Below, piece after piece: positions 51,345 through 60,735 of a DNA stretch of 64,000 nt. The stretch comes from Micavibrio sp. (lineage in GTDB: Bacteria > Pseudomonadota > Alphaproteobacteria > Micavibrionales > Micavibrionaceae). Below the pieces are notes generated by a model. The model had not been told where the DNA came from and ran no database searches. It saw only the letters and a program-made list of their open reading frames with translations. Made by a program: the position numbers and the translations under genes. Where the stretch lies: positions 29,447-93,446 of the forward strand of contig JAPJRC010000004.1 in the NCBI GenBank assembly GCA_030824805.1. Direction: 5' to 3'. The stretch's first letter is position 1, and each line of letters starts with the position of its first letter.

Positions 51345-51685
51345 TGGCCAAAAGATTTGAAGAAATACAAGTTGGCGATCAGGTTGAACTTACAGCGGAC
51401 CGTGGCTCGGTTATTTATGGCGCTAAAGATTTTAACCCCGACATGGTTGTTCGCGTGGCCGTTGTTACAGATATTTGGTATGACCCCGTTGATAGAAAAG
51501 AATATGTCGGGCTTTCTTATCTGAAAAAAGACGGTACGCACGATAGGCCAACTCTAAAGCACACTATAACGGGTCTTGCACGTCAGGGATGGAAACCAGC
51601 GCGTAAAAACTATGTCGAAGAATTGGAAGCAATTGCAGCTGCGGACAAACGGCGAGTTGTTCAATTTAGGAGGAAAAAGAAATGA
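51344..51685 (+). CDS. hypothetical phage protein
   Basis: 113 residues. ATG overlaps the preceding stop (TGATG); GTG at 51341 is one codon earlier. N-terminal SH3-like beta region (FEEIQVGDQVELTADRGSVIYG, VVRVAVVTDIWYD) and a basic helical tail. Unknown function. Confidence 0.55.
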   Translation: MAKRFEEIQVGDQVELTADRGSVIYGAKDFNPDMVVRVAVVTDIWYDPVDRKEYVGLSYLKKDGTHDRPTLKHTITGLARQGWKPARKNYVEELEAIAAADKRRVVQFRRKKK

Positions 51686-52179
51686 GCGGGGCTGGGATTT
51701 GTATAAAAAGTGATGCTTTAAAAACCGCAAAGCGAATAACGCAAAAAGAGAATGAAGGATTGAGAGACATAACCCCCACCCCACCAACGCCGAACAGGTT
51801 CACGGCGGCGATTGAAGCTTTGAGACAGGCAAGTACAAGTGCATCGTCTTTGACGAAGGCTGATGTGTTGGATGATAATCTCGACACCATCCTCGCCGCC
51901 CTTGTAATCGCTTCGAGACTGGAAGGCGGGCCGCAATGGAAGGTCGCAGCCACAGCACCAAAGGACGGCACCGAATTTGATGTATGGAAGAAATTATCCG
52001 GAGGATCAGGTTTTAGATTTACGGGTGTGATCTGGCGAACACCAGATGATGATGAAAATCCATGGGGGGATGATCGAAAACATGCATTTCGTGACAGAGA
52101 CGGATATAAAGTTTCATTTTCTCACTGGATGCCGCTACCCGCCCCGCCCTCGGACGAAGCCAAAACAGAGGGGGTTTAG
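51682..52179 (+). CDS. DUF551-containing phage protein
   Basis: 165 residues. Last ~60 residues, W(K)VAATAPKDGTEFDVW...KVSFSHWMPLPAPP, match the DUF551 pattern ending in HWMPLPxPP. N-terminal part is helical linker. ATGA overlap with the upstream gene. DUF551 proteins are common in phage early regions and of unknown role. Confidence 0.65.
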   Translation: MSGAGICIKSDALKTAKRITQKENEGLRDITPTPPTPNRFTAAIEALRQASTSASSLTKADVLDDNLDTILAALVIASRLEGGPQWKVAATAPKDGTEFDVWKKLSGGSGFRFTGVIWRTPDDDENPWGDDRKHAFRDRDGYKVSFSHWMPLPAPPSDEAKTEGV

Positions 52180-52181
52180 GG

Positions 52182-52259
52182 ATGTGTATGGTGTGTGATG
52201 AAATACTACCGACTTCATGGCGTTGGTGGATTTGCATGCTCGAAAAGATTTTAAAATGA
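52182..52259 (+). CDS. possible 25-residue peptide coupled to the MazG-like gene
   Basis: Short frame (MCMVCDEILPTSWRWWICM...) with GGGG/AGGG upstream; its TGA overlaps ATG 52256 of the next gene. Trp- and Cys-rich. Could be a small protein or a leader for coupling. Confidence 0.35.
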   Translation: MCMVCDEILPTSWRWWICMLEKILK

Positions 52260-52774
52260 CCGCCGAAGATATGCCGGATGCTGAAAAGGGTGTCATAAAA
52301 GAACTTCTTCTTGATGGATGGCATGTAAGCGGATGGAAGCTGGTTCCGATTGAGCCGACAGCCGAGATGGTCAGCAAAGGCAACTTCAACTTCGATGATG
52401 AATTTTCCAGCGTGGAAGGCATTTACCGTGCCATGCTCTCTGCATCCCCTACCTCGCCCAGCCATGATAATAACGGATGGTTGACCTTAGTGGATGAAGC
52501 TAAGGCCGAGGCAGAAAAAGCCATAATGAAATTCCCGCAGCCGAATTACGTTATTAGCAAAATTGCTGAGGAAGCGGGGGAAGTCGTAAAGGCCGCCATT
52601 CATTGCGCAGAAAGTAGAGAAACTTGGGAAAACCTTCGAGAAGAAATGAAGCAATGCATTGCCATGCTGTACCGCTTGTGGATTGAGGGCGATCAGATCC
52701 ACGGACTTCCCCCAGCTCCCCGCCCTAACAAGCAAGATGGGAACCGCCCTGTTAATATTGAGGTTACCAGTTGA
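52256..52774 (+). CDS. MazG-like nucleotide pyrophosphohydrolase domain protein
   Basis: 172 residues from ATG 52256; ATG 52217 would add 13. First ~70 residues hold WKLVPIEPTAEMV, a module common in phage early proteins. Residues ~95-155 (VISKIAEEAGEVVKAAIHC, WENLREEMKQCIAMLYRLWIEGD) fit the MazG four-helix metal site (EExxE...E). Predicted to hydrolyse NTPs or dNTPs. Confidence 0.58.
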   Translation: MTAEDMPDAEKGVIKELLLDGWHVSGWKLVPIEPTAEMVSKGNFNFDDEFSSVEGIYRAMLSASPTSPSHDNNGWLTLVDEAKAEAEKAIMKFPQPNYVISKIAEEAGEVVKAAIHCAESRETWENLREEMKQCIAMLYRLWIEGDQIHGLPPAPRPNKQDGNRPVNIEVTS

Positions 52775-53019
52775 AGATAGATCCTACGAAACCTCAACAC
52801 ATGCAACATACAGGTTGTCTGAGACAAAGGATCGTCGCTCGATCTCCAAACGATAATGACATCGAAATGGCTTATGCTGTCATGGCGGCCGTAGTCCGAG
52901 ACCACGGCGAGACATACCTTCCAATATTTGAGAGGCTGCACAAAGAACTAGAAGCGCGTAAAAGTAATCGCGCCTTGCTTGCGATAGCGTTAAAGACTGC
53001 CGATAATCTGATTCAGTAA
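52771..53019 (+). CDS. hypothetical phage protein
   Basis: 82 residues, last gene before attR. TTG start overlaps the previous stop. Helical C-terminal half (EMAYAVMAAVVRDHGETYLPIFERLHKELEARK). The next 110 bp hold only the arm-type repeat and attR. Confidence 0.45.
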   Translation: MKIDPTKPQHMQHTGCLRQRIVARSPNDNDIEMAYAVMAAVVRDHGETYLPIFERLHKELEARKSNRALLAIALKTADNLIQ

Positions 53020-53030
53020 GTAACATGAAT

Positions 53031-53051
53031 TGTCACACAAAATGATACACA
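53031..53051 (+). repeat. probable integrase arm-type site, right copy
   Basis: Exact copy of the 21 bp at 8963-8983, in the same orientation, 81 bp before the attR core. Confidence 0.7.
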
Positions 53052-53132
53052 TATAGGAGCACCATCGTTGCTAGTAAAGAATATTCTACAATAAATACAG
53101 TGGATTAATCGAGTTACCTAATAAGCGTGAAG

Positions 53133-53148
53133 CCGTCCCTGGGCACCA
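53133..53148 (+). repeat. attR core, 16 bp
   Basis: Second copy of CCGTCCCTGGGCACCA. The glpK stop codon lies 14 bp beyond, so before integration tRNA-Phe and glpK were convergent neighbours. Confidence 0.92.
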
Positions 53149-53162
53149 TTTTTTCAAGCAGA

Positions 53163-54650
53163 TTATTTTTTTAGCAGACAGGCAACAGCCGTTTTCCAAC
53201 CCGCATACAGCGCATCACGCGTTTGCGGATTCATCGACGGCTCGTACCGGCGAACGCGGTTCCATCGCGACGAGATATCGTGCAAATCCGTATACACGCC
53301 TGTTTGCAATCCGGCTAGATACGCAGCCCCTAATGCCGTGGTTTCGGCAACGTTGGGAATTTCCACGGGCTTGCCGATCATATCGGAAAGAAACTGGCAC
53401 ATGAAATGGTTGGCAACAAGCCCGCCATCGGCACGGATGACTTTCGGATCGTACCCGCCATCGGCGATAAACGCATCCATCAGGTCACGTGTCTGGTATC
53501 CCTGCGCCTCAAGCGCCGCGCGTGTGATATGCGCACCGTTCGAGCCGCGGGAAAGGCCGTAGATAAGACCGCGCGCCTCCGGCTCCCAATACGGAGCGCC
53601 AAGTCCCGTAAAGGCAGGCACAAAATAAACACCGCCCGTACTTTTCACTGATGTCGCGATGCCTTCGCTGTCAGATGCGTTCCTGAACATGCGCAAACCA
53701 TCACGCAGCCATTGTATGGCGGCGCCCGCAACGAAAATCGCGCCTTCGATGGCATATGTGGTTTCGTTTTCGATTTTATAGGCAACGGTTGTGAGCAAGC
53801 GGTTTTCGGAGAAGCGGAATTTCTTTCCGATATTCATCAACGCAAAACAACCCGTGCCGTAGGTGGATTTGACCATGCCTTCCTGAAAACAAGCCTGCCC
53901 TATCAGGGCGGCCTGCTGGTCACCGGCCATTCCGCCGATCGTGTAGCTCTTGCCCAGCAGCGATATATCGGTTTTGCCAAATTCGTGTACGTTGTCTCGC
54001 ACTTCGGGAAGCATACTGCGCGGAATGTTGAACATCGCCAGAAGCGTATCGTCCCAACGGCCTGTCTGGATATTATAGAGAAGCGTGCGCGAAGCATTGG
54101 TGACATCGGTTGCGTGCACGCGCCCGCCCGTAAGGCGCCAGAGAAGGAATGAATCCACAGTGCCGAAAGCCAGAGTGCCGGCCTCGGCCTTTTTGCGCGC
54201 GCCTTCGACATTGTCCAAAATCCACGCTATCTTGGTTGCGGAAAAATAAGGATCGAGCAGCAGACCGGTTTTGGCGGAGACGCCCTTCTCTAGCCCCTTT
54301 TCCTTGAGCGCGGCGCATTGCGCGGCGGTGCGGCGGTCCTGCCAGACGATAGCGTTGTAGATCGGCTTACCGCTTCTGCGGTCCCAGACGATAGTGGTTT
54401 CACGCTGGTTGGTAATGCCTATCCCCGCGAGGCGTTTTGTCTCGTCAGGATATTCCTTGAACAAGGATTGCACGGCCCATAGCGTATCGTTCCATATATC
54501 TTCAGGATTTTGTTCGACCCATCCGCTTTGCGGCGTATACAGCTGCAGTTCTTTTTGCTTGATGGCAATTATTTCTCCGCGTGCAGAGAACAGCATGGCG
54601 CGCGAGCTGGTCGTGCCCTGATCTATAGACAGAAGAATGGGGTTGTTCAT
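53163..54650 (-). CDS. glpK: glycerol kinase
   Basis: 495 residues, FGGY family. Phosphorylates glycerol with ATP to sn-glycerol-3-phosphate. N-terminal LLSIDQGTTSSRAMLF phosphate-binding loop, NQRETTIVWDRRSGKPIYNAIVWQDRR, GGMAGDQQAALIGQ and the second FGGY segment IRADGGLVANHFMCQFLSDM are present. Start overlaps the glpD stop (ATGA), so the product passes directly to GlpD. Confidence 0.95.
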   Translation of the reverse strand: MNNPILLSIDQGTTSSRAMLFSARGEIIAIKQKELQLYTPQSGWVEQNPEDIWNDTLWAVQSLFKEYPDETKRLAGIGITNQRETTIVWDRRSGKPIYNAIVWQDRRTAAQCAALKEKGLEKGVSAKTGLLLDPYFSATKIAWILDNVEGARKKAEAGTLAFGTVDSFLLWRLTGGRVHATDVTNASRTLLYNIQTGRWDDTLLAMFNIPRSMLPEVRDNVHEFGKTDISLLGKSYTIGGMAGDQQAALIGQACFQEGMVKSTYGTGCFALMNIGKKFRFSENRLLTTVAYKIENETTYAIEGAIFVAGAAIQWLRDGLRMFRNASDSEGIATSVKSTGGVYFVPAFTGLGAPYWEPEARGLIYGLSRGSNGAHITRAALEAQGYQTRDLMDAFIADGGYDPKVIRADGGLVANHFMCQFLSDMIGKPVEIPNVAETTALGAAYLAGLQTGVYTDLHDISSRWNRVRRYEPSMNPQTRDALYAGWKTAVACLLKK

Positions 54651-56170
54651 GATGCGGCTTTCATTTCCTTAAGATAATCCGGCATAGCGGCTTCGAGCGC
54701 AAGCATCGTTTTTTTCTCGAGATGCAGGCCAAGCTTGCTACGGCGCCATAGAATATCTTCGGCAGATTTCGCAAATTCGTGGTTTATGAGATAGAAGATT
54801 TCCGCCTCGTAGAGCCCGCCGCCAAAATCACGGCCCATGCCCTTGAGCGTTTCTATACCTTCCAGAAGAATATTCATGCGCGTGCCGTAGCTGTGCGCGT
54901 AGCGCAAGACAACATCTTCGGGAAGGAAATCGTAAATCTTTTTTTGTTTTTCGATGAATGCGGCCATATCGCCGTTCTCGATATCACCGCCCGGCAACGG
55001 GGATTTTTCGGTCCAGCCGCGGTTTTTGGCGGCGCCCGTGATCTTGTCGACAGCATGCTGCGCCAGGATACGGTACGTCGTAAGCTTGCCACCAAAAACG
55101 GAAAGCATCGGCGCGCCGTGCGATGTGTCGAGATGCAGTTTGTAATCACGTGTCACTTTGCGGTTTTCAGCCGTGCCGTCGTCAAGCAGCGCGCGCACAC
55201 CGCTATAGCTCCATGGAGAATCCGAAGATGTTATCTGGCGCACGAAGAAACGGTTTACAGCTTCGCAAAGATACTGGCGCTCCGCATCGCTGATCACAGG
55301 TTTCGCGGCATCGCCTTCGAAGGCTTCATCCGTCGTGCCGATCAGAGAATATTTATCCTGATACGGAATGACGAACACCACGCGCTTGTCAGGTTGCTGC
55401 AGAATATACGCATGGTCACCTTCATAAAGGCGCGGCGTTATCATATGACTGCCCTTTACGAGGCGCACATTTGGTGTGTCATCCTTGGCAAGATTGGAAG
55501 CCTCCAGAATACCGCGCACCCAGGGCCCCGCAGCGTTCACCACCATTTTCGCGGAAATCTGGAATTCATCGCCGGTTTTGAGGTCGCGCATCTGCACATA
55601 CCAGAAATCCGTACCATGCATCATACCGATCTGCATACAGGCGGTGCGTGTGAGAATTTCCGCACCCCGTGATTTTGCATCTATAGCGTTCAACACGACA
55701 AGACGGGCATCATCCGTCCAGCAATCCGCGTATTTGAAACCATCATTACAGGTCGGCATCAACGGCTCGCCCAGAAGAGAATCGTGCAGGCTTACCGCGC
55801 TGGATTTGGAAAGCTTCTTAGACCCGGCCAGACGATCATAGAAAAACAATCCCAGCGAGATCATCCATTTCGGACGAAGACCGGAAACATGCGGCAAAAC
55901 GAACTCAAGAGGAGAAACGATATGCGGCGCGGTGCGCAAAAGAATTTCGCGCTCCTTGAGGGACTCGCGCACAAGACGGAATTCCCCCATCTCCAGATAA
56001 CGCAGACCACCGTGTATGAGTTTGGTGCTGGCCGAGGACGTGCCTTGCGCGAGATCCTGCGCCTCAACGAGCAGAACCGACAGACCTCTGCCTGCGGCTT
56101 CGCGCGCGATCCCAACGCCGTTGATACCGCCGCCGATAACGCACAAATCGTAATCCGGTTTTATGCTCAT
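54647..56170 (-). CDS. glpD: aerobic glycerol-3-phosphate dehydrogenase
   Basis: 507 residues. FAD-binding Rossmann motif VIGGGINGVGIAREAAGRG at the N-terminus, then TSSASTKLIHGGLRYLE and GPWVRGILE, and a C-terminal DAO_C domain. Membrane-associated; oxidises glycerol-3-phosphate to DHAP and feeds electrons to quinone. First gene of the glpDK pair. No glycerol facilitator or GlpR is in view. Confidence 0.94.
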   Translation of the reverse strand: MSIKPDYDLCVIGGGINGVGIAREAAGRGLSVLLVEAQDLAQGTSSASTKLIHGGLRYLEMGEFRLVRESLKEREILLRTAPHIVSPLEFVLPHVSGLRPKWMISLGLFFYDRLAGSKKLSKSSAVSLHDSLLGEPLMPTCNDGFKYADCWTDDARLVVLNAIDAKSRGAEILTRTACMQIGMMHGTDFWYVQMRDLKTGDEFQISAKMVVNAAGPWVRGILEASNLAKDDTPNVRLVKGSHMITPRLYEGDHAYILQQPDKRVVFVIPYQDKYSLIGTTDEAFEGDAAKPVISDAERQYLCEAVNRFFVRQITSSDSPWSYSGVRALLDDGTAENRKVTRDYKLHLDTSHGAPMLSVFGGKLTTYRILAQHAVDKITGAAKNRGWTEKSPLPGGDIENGDMAAFIEKQKKIYDFLPEDVVLRYAHSYGTRMNILLEGIETLKGMGRDFGGGLYEAEIFYLINHEFAKSAEDILWRRSKLGLHLEKKTMLALEAAMPDYLKEMKAAS

Positions 56171-56266
56171 CCTGACCCTAACGTATATTAGAGTATCTTA
56201 ATTCCGGTAGGACTCAAGATGGCGGAGCGAGTCTTACACAGGAGTTTTGCAGTGAATCCCGATATT

Positions 56267-56668
56267 TCAGGCTGCCTTCATGCGCTGAAGCATGATTCGC
56301 AGTTTTGCCTCGATCTGGGTTGAGGAATACGGTTTGCGGATATAACCATCGACACCGAAATTTTTGGCTTCGATCACCGACCCCTGGTCACTTCGACCCG
56401 TAATCATCATAAAGGGAATATTGCTACCCGTGCTCCGCACCTGGCGCAGGAATTCTATCCCCGACATCGACGGCATGTTCCAGTCGCAAAGGATCAGGTC
56501 CACGAAATCAAACGCGCTGTCGATAAACTGCAATCCCATGCGCCCGTCATTGGCCTCATATACCTGCGTAACGCCCAGCTCTGCCAGCATGCCTTTCAAT
56601 AACTGGCGGGATTCTTGCTGATCCTCCACCAGGAGAATACGCAAATTGGTGAAAGTGGAATCAGGCAT
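56267..56668 (-). CDS. single-domain response regulator (CheY-like)
   Basis: 133 residues, receiver domain only: acidic pair in LLVEDQQESR, phospho-acceptor Asp in LCDWNMPSMSG, Thr in MITGRSD and Lys in IRKPYS. No output domain, so it acts by protein contact. Its start lies 8 nt inside the hybrid kinase gene, which makes that kinase the likely partner. Confidence 0.88.
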   Translation of the reverse strand: MPDSTFTNLRILLVEDQQESRQLLKGMLAELGVTQVYEANDGRMGLQFIDSAFDFVDLILCDWNMPSMSGIEFLRQVRSTGSNIPFMMITGRSDQGSVIEAKNFGVDGYIRKPYSSTQIEAKLRIMLQRMKAA

Positions 56669-58487
56669 TGGCCGTTCTCCACTGTCTTAGTATGGCCGTC
56701 CATTTTTCCTTGTTCGGCTCGCGAATTTTATCCGCGAAAAGACGCAGAACTGAATTCAGTTTTTCCATGTCTACGGGTTTGGAAACCATCACAGCATCTT
56801 CCGGCATGTTCACGCGCGACATAAGATTGTTGGCAGGATAGCCGGACATGAACATGACCTGTGATTCCGGGCGAACGCTTTCAAACAATTCCGCCAATCG
56901 CACCCCGTTCATCTCGGGCATTACAACGTCCGTGAGGAGGAAATCTATTTTCCCTTCATAGTCATCCTGCACCATAAGCGCTTCGTTTCCATTCGTCGCA
57001 CGCAAGACATTGATGCCCATATCTTCGAGTGTTTCAGAAAGTATATCGAGCAAATCGACCTCGTCCTCGGCGACAAGGGCTGTGTATCCTTCCAGGTGAA
57101 GCGTTCCGTCCTCGCTCATGGAGATTTCTTTTACCGCAGGCTTTTCATCGCTCAGCGGCAGATAGACGCAAATAGATGTCCCGTCCCCCACTTTCGATAT
57201 GACCTCTATTTCGCCCTTCATATCTTTTACCAGCCCATAGACCATGGAAAGCCCCAGCCCCGTGCCCTTTCCCTGATCCTTCGTGGTGAAAAAAGGGTCG
57301 AACATCTTGCTGCGCACTTCCGGCGGCATTCCGCATCCTGTGTCTATGATGCGCAGGAAAGCGCGTTTTTCTTTTTTGCCTGCCTCGACAATCAAACTTC
57401 CGCCATCGGGCATGGCGTCACGTGCGTTAACACAAAGATTGAGCAGTATCTGGCATATATTGTCGGGCGTAACATCCACATAGACGCCTTCTTCCGCTTT
57501 TATCGTCAGATCGATCGATGCATCCATGAGCGGGCGTATCAACGGTTCCTGATCGCTGACCAGCGCGCCGAAATCGACAACTCTGTCTTTCATCACCTTG
57601 TGACGGCCAAATGTCAGAAGCTGTCCCGTAAGGGCCGATCCGCGCTGCACGGCCTGTGCGATATGTTCCATGTATTTCTTCGCCTGCGTGCCCTCTTCCA
57701 ACGTCTTGCGTGCCAGGCGCGCATAGCCGTCTATGATTGAAAGTATGTTGTTAAAATCGTGCGCGACACCGCCCGCAAGCTGACCCAGCGCTTCCAGTCT
57801 TTGGGACTGGAAATACTGGCCTTCCATGATTTTTCTATCCGTTGTGTCTTCTATGACGATCAGGCAATAAGGTTCGTTCATCGCATAAGGAATGAAGTGA
57901 AGCCTGTACCAGCAAACCTTGTCGTTGATACGGCCTTCATGGTCATAATGGATTGCGTTTTTGGTACGCATATAGGAATCTAAATTTTCTGCGATTCCGA
58001 ACACCATCAGAACATCATCCGCATAGGTTCCTATCAAGCGGTGCGGGTCTATGCCCATCATATCGCCCGCTCTTTTATTGCAATGCAGGATCATCGGGCG
58101 TTCGCCCTTTACACCGATAGTCATTAACCCCCAAGGCACCACATCCAGTGTCGATGCAAGGCGCAGAAAATGCTCGTTCTCCCTTAAAGGCAACAACCGC
58201 AGGATCATCTCGTCTTCGGAGATGCAAGTATCGTAATGATAGCGGATACCGAAAAGAGTCAGTTCCGCGCCGCCGGATTGCGGATCGGACCCATGAAACT
58301 TCAGATGCTGGAGAAGCGCGCCATGGCTGTCCGGTATGCGGTTTTGCCCGTAGCCAAGCATTTTCAGCATAGATTGGGCTGATTTGTTGGCGTGAAGATA
58401 ATTTCCCCGCTCGTTAAACAGAAAGCAGGGTTCGGGCAGCGCATCCACCAAAGAATTATGAAATCTATTCTTTTTGCCAAATATCAT
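56661..58487 (-). CDS. hybrid sensor histidine kinase (CckA-like)
   Basis: 608 residues from ATG 58487; a TTG at 58526 is less likely. Order: two PAS-like regions (~10-105 and ~110-220), HisKA with GQLAGGVAHDFNNILSII (phospho-His), HATPase with NLCVNARDAMPDGG, DTGCGMPP and GTGLGLSMVYG, and a C-terminal receiver with LLTDVVMPEMNG. This resembles CckA but has no membrane helix, so it is a soluble sensor. Cognate output unknown. Confidence 0.85.
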   Translation of the reverse strand: MIFGKKNRFHNSLVDALPEPCFLFNERGNYLHANKSAQSMLKMLGYGQNRIPDSHGALLQHLKFHGSDPQSGGAELTLFGIRYHYDTCISEDEMILRLLPLRENEHFLRLASTLDVVPWGLMTIGVKGERPMILHCNKRAGDMMGIDPHRLIGTYADDVLMVFGIAENLDSYMRTKNAIHYDHEGRINDKVCWYRLHFIPYAMNEPYCLIVIEDTTDRKIMEGQYFQSQRLEALGQLAGGVAHDFNNILSIIDGYARLARKTLEEGTQAKKYMEHIAQAVQRGSALTGQLLTFGRHKVMKDRVVDFGALVSDQEPLIRPLMDASIDLTIKAEEGVYVDVTPDNICQILLNLCVNARDAMPDGGSLIVEAGKKEKRAFLRIIDTGCGMPPEVRSKMFDPFFTTKDQGKGTGLGLSMVYGLVKDMKGEIEVISKVGDGTSICVYLPLSDEKPAVKEISMSEDGTLHLEGYTALVAEDEVDLLDILSETLEDMGINVLRATNGNEALMVQDDYEGKIDFLLTDVVMPEMNGVRLAELFESVRPESQVMFMSGYPANNLMSRVNMPEDAVMVSKPVDMEKLNSVLRLFADKIREPNKEKWTAILRQWRTANA

Positions 58488-58650
58488 ATGTGGAAGAACC
58501 CGCCTCGCATAAATGCAAAATTGCAACCTATAGTTTTATACGTCGAAAGATTTTTGCGGACAAGAAGTGCTTCAATCGCTTTGACATGCACATGTATTTC
58601 GAAGACACTATAACCAATTGATTTTACTTCATTAGAACAGGTTATTCCGC

Positions 58651-60735
58651 TTGTTCCGTTTCTGTATTTTACATGCCTTTGTATTAACAACCGTCATTTG
58701 CATGACGGGAAATATGGCGCGTGCCAACGAAGCGGAAGAGACGCAATCCTTTTCAACGAATTACCGTGGCACAATCGGTCTCAACACTGTACCCAGCGCC
58801 CGCATGGACGAAGCCGGAACAACACGCATTGGTTTATCGCACACCGATCCGCACAACCACGCCTTCCTCGGAATGCAAATTGCAAAACCGCTCTACATCA
58901 ATCTACGCCAAAGCATGTTGGTATCTTCCGCAGGGCAAAAGCCGACATTCGTTTATCCGGGCATGGATTTCAAATTGCGACTGGCGGAGGAAGGCAAATA
59001 TCGTCCGGAAATTTCCTTTGGCATGGATTCCGCATTAGGCCACAAGCGTTTCAGTTCGGAATATTTCGCGCTTTCCAAACGGTATTATGATTTGGATTTC
59101 ACGGCCGGAATTGCGTGGGGACGATTGGGAAGCGCGGGGCATATTCCAAATCCTCTCGCGCGTATCGGCAGGCATTTCGAACAGGACCGAGATTACAACG
59201 ATGAAAACGCCGCATCCCCCGCCGACTGGTTTACGGGGAAGGACATCGGTCTTTTTGGGGGCTTGGAATATTTTACGCCTGTTAAAGGCCTGTCCTTTAA
59301 AGCCGATATCGGAGCGGATAGGTATCCCGGCGAGCGGCGCCAGTTCGATTTTAACGCACCCGCTGCCTGGAGCGTGGGATTTAATTACAGCCCCGAACCA
59401 TGGTTCGGGTTTGGTGTCTCTGCTCTTGGCACCGACAAGGTGATGGCACGCCTGACGTTTCAGGATAATCTCTACAAGCGCAAAATAAAGTCTTACAAAG
59501 ACAGGCCTGCCATTGCGGACAAAGATGCCGGATTTTTTGGAAGGCTTTGGGCGACCATGCAGCGCGGCGGTGACGACGCGCCATCGATGAACATAAGCAA
59601 GCCGGTTAAAGTTAAGCATGACCTTTCCAGCGTTCTGCACCTGAACGATATGCAGCCTTCAGCACTACAGATAGGCAGCGCCGCGAAAAAAGTTCTGACG
59701 CGCGCAGACAACGATGTTGAAACCATCACCATCGTTCCTGTCAAATCCGGTGTGCGCGGCAAGGCCATAACATTCGGCAGACGTGATATCGAACAAATGC
59801 AGGCCGGAAAAATAAGCCCTGAAGAAGTTTGGCAGGATATGGAATTTTCCGATGACAATCGTCCTGTCGGCAGGCGAAAATTCACGGACAAGCTTGCCTT
59901 CAACCCAGAACTCTCGTTCAGTCTCGGCGAAGAGGAAACATCACATCTTTATCGCACGGCCATAACTTTTGAGAAAACCAAGGAATGGCAGAACGGTTTC
60001 ATCAGCGGTGGCTCTTTGCGGTTAAATGTGGTCGATAATTTGCACCGGCTTTTCAAATATAAGGATGTAAATCTTGAATCCGTGCGCGGCGATGCGGATA
60101 TGTTTACCTGGAACCGCGTCAACGTGGACCGCACTTATCTCGGATGGATGCACACCATAAGGCCCGGTTTCCACGTTGCAGTTACCGGAGGTTATCTGGA
60201 AGAAATGTATGCGGGGTTTGGCGGCGAAACGTTGTACCGCCCGTTTGATTCCCCCTTTGCCATCGGCCTTGAAGGATGGGGCGCGATGAAACGCGATCCC
60301 ATGACATCCATGGCGCTCGGCCTGCGCGGTGACACAACATGGACGGGGCATGTCAACATGTTCTATGACATCCCGGACACCGATATCACGGCTTACGCAA
60401 AAATCGGGCGTTTTCTCGGCAAAGACTGGGGCGTATCGGGCGGCGCGGAGACTCAATTTGAAAACAGCATGAAACTGAAAGCCTACATCACAGCCACGAA
60501 CAGCGATGACAAGGATGTTTTCGGTTCGGACAGAAATGTGATTGCAGGATTGCAGCTTTCCGTACCGCTCGGCAGTCTGCGATTTATTCCGGAAGGCAGC
60601 GAAGCCAAGGTTAATGTTGCCCCCATAGGGCGTGATGACGGCCAGATACTCGACAAGCCGCTATCGCTGTACGATGTTACTGAACCAGTGTCTTACCGCC
60701 ACCTTGGCCGAAACTGGCAGGAGGTTCAGAATTAG
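58651..60735 (+). CDS. YjbH-family outer membrane/exopolysaccharide protein
   Basis: 694 residues. Starts at TTG 58651, needed to keep the signal peptide (hydrophobic core ~4-18, cleavage near Ala-Arg-Ala at 25); AGG lies upstream. Beta-rich throughout with GTIGLNTVPSARMDEAGTTRIGLSHTD at the N-terminus and GWMHTIRPGFHVAVTGGYLEEMYAGFGGETLYRP near 510-540, both typical of YjbH. YjbH proteins are predicted outer-membrane lipoprotein-like barrels linked to polysaccharide secretion; here the partners YjbEFG are absent. Its 3' end overlaps the convergent gene by 59 nt. Confidence 0.78.
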   Translation: MFRFCILHAFVLTTVICMTGNMARANEAEETQSFSTNYRGTIGLNTVPSARMDEAGTTRIGLSHTDPHNHAFLGMQIAKPLYINLRQSMLVSSAGQKPTFVYPGMDFKLRLAEEGKYRPEISFGMDSALGHKRFSSEYFALSKRYYDLDFTAGIAWGRLGSAGHIPNPLARIGRHFEQDRDYNDENAASPADWFTGKDIGLFGGLEYFTPVKGLSFKADIGADRYPGERRQFDFNAPAAWSVGFNYSPEPWFGFGVSALGTDKVMARLTFQDNLYKRKIKSYKDRPAIADKDAGFFGRLWATMQRGGDDAPSMNISKPVKVKHDLSSVLHLNDMQPSALQIGSAAKKVLTRADNDVETITIVPVKSGVRGKAITFGRRDIEQMQAGKISPEEVWQDMEFSDDNRPVGRRKFTDKLAFNPELSFSLGEEETSHLYRTAITFEKTKEWQNGFISGGSLRLNVVDNLHRLFKYKDVNLESVRGDADMFTWNRVNVDRTYLGWMHTIRPGFHVAVTGGYLEEMYAGFGGETLYRPFDSPFAIGLEGWGAMKRDPMTSMALGLRGDTTWTGHVNMFYDIPDTDITAYAKIGRFLGKDWGVSGGAETQFENSMKLKAYITATNSDDKDVFGSDRNVIAGLQLSVPLGSLRFIPEGSEAKVNVAPIGRDDGQILDKPLSLYDVTEPVSYRHLGRNWQEVQN

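Larger units (their letters stand above)
8847..53148. mobile_element. lambda-like siphovirus prophage integrated in tRNA-Phe
   Basis: A 44.3-kb element lies between two 16-bp copies of the tRNA-Phe 3' end. It holds an integrase, a complete lambda-order head and tail gene set, lysis genes, replication genes, a divergent repressor/Cro region and an early operon. Apart from one probable frameshift (50090-51344) the main phage genes look intact, so the prophage may be inducible. Confidence 0.95.
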
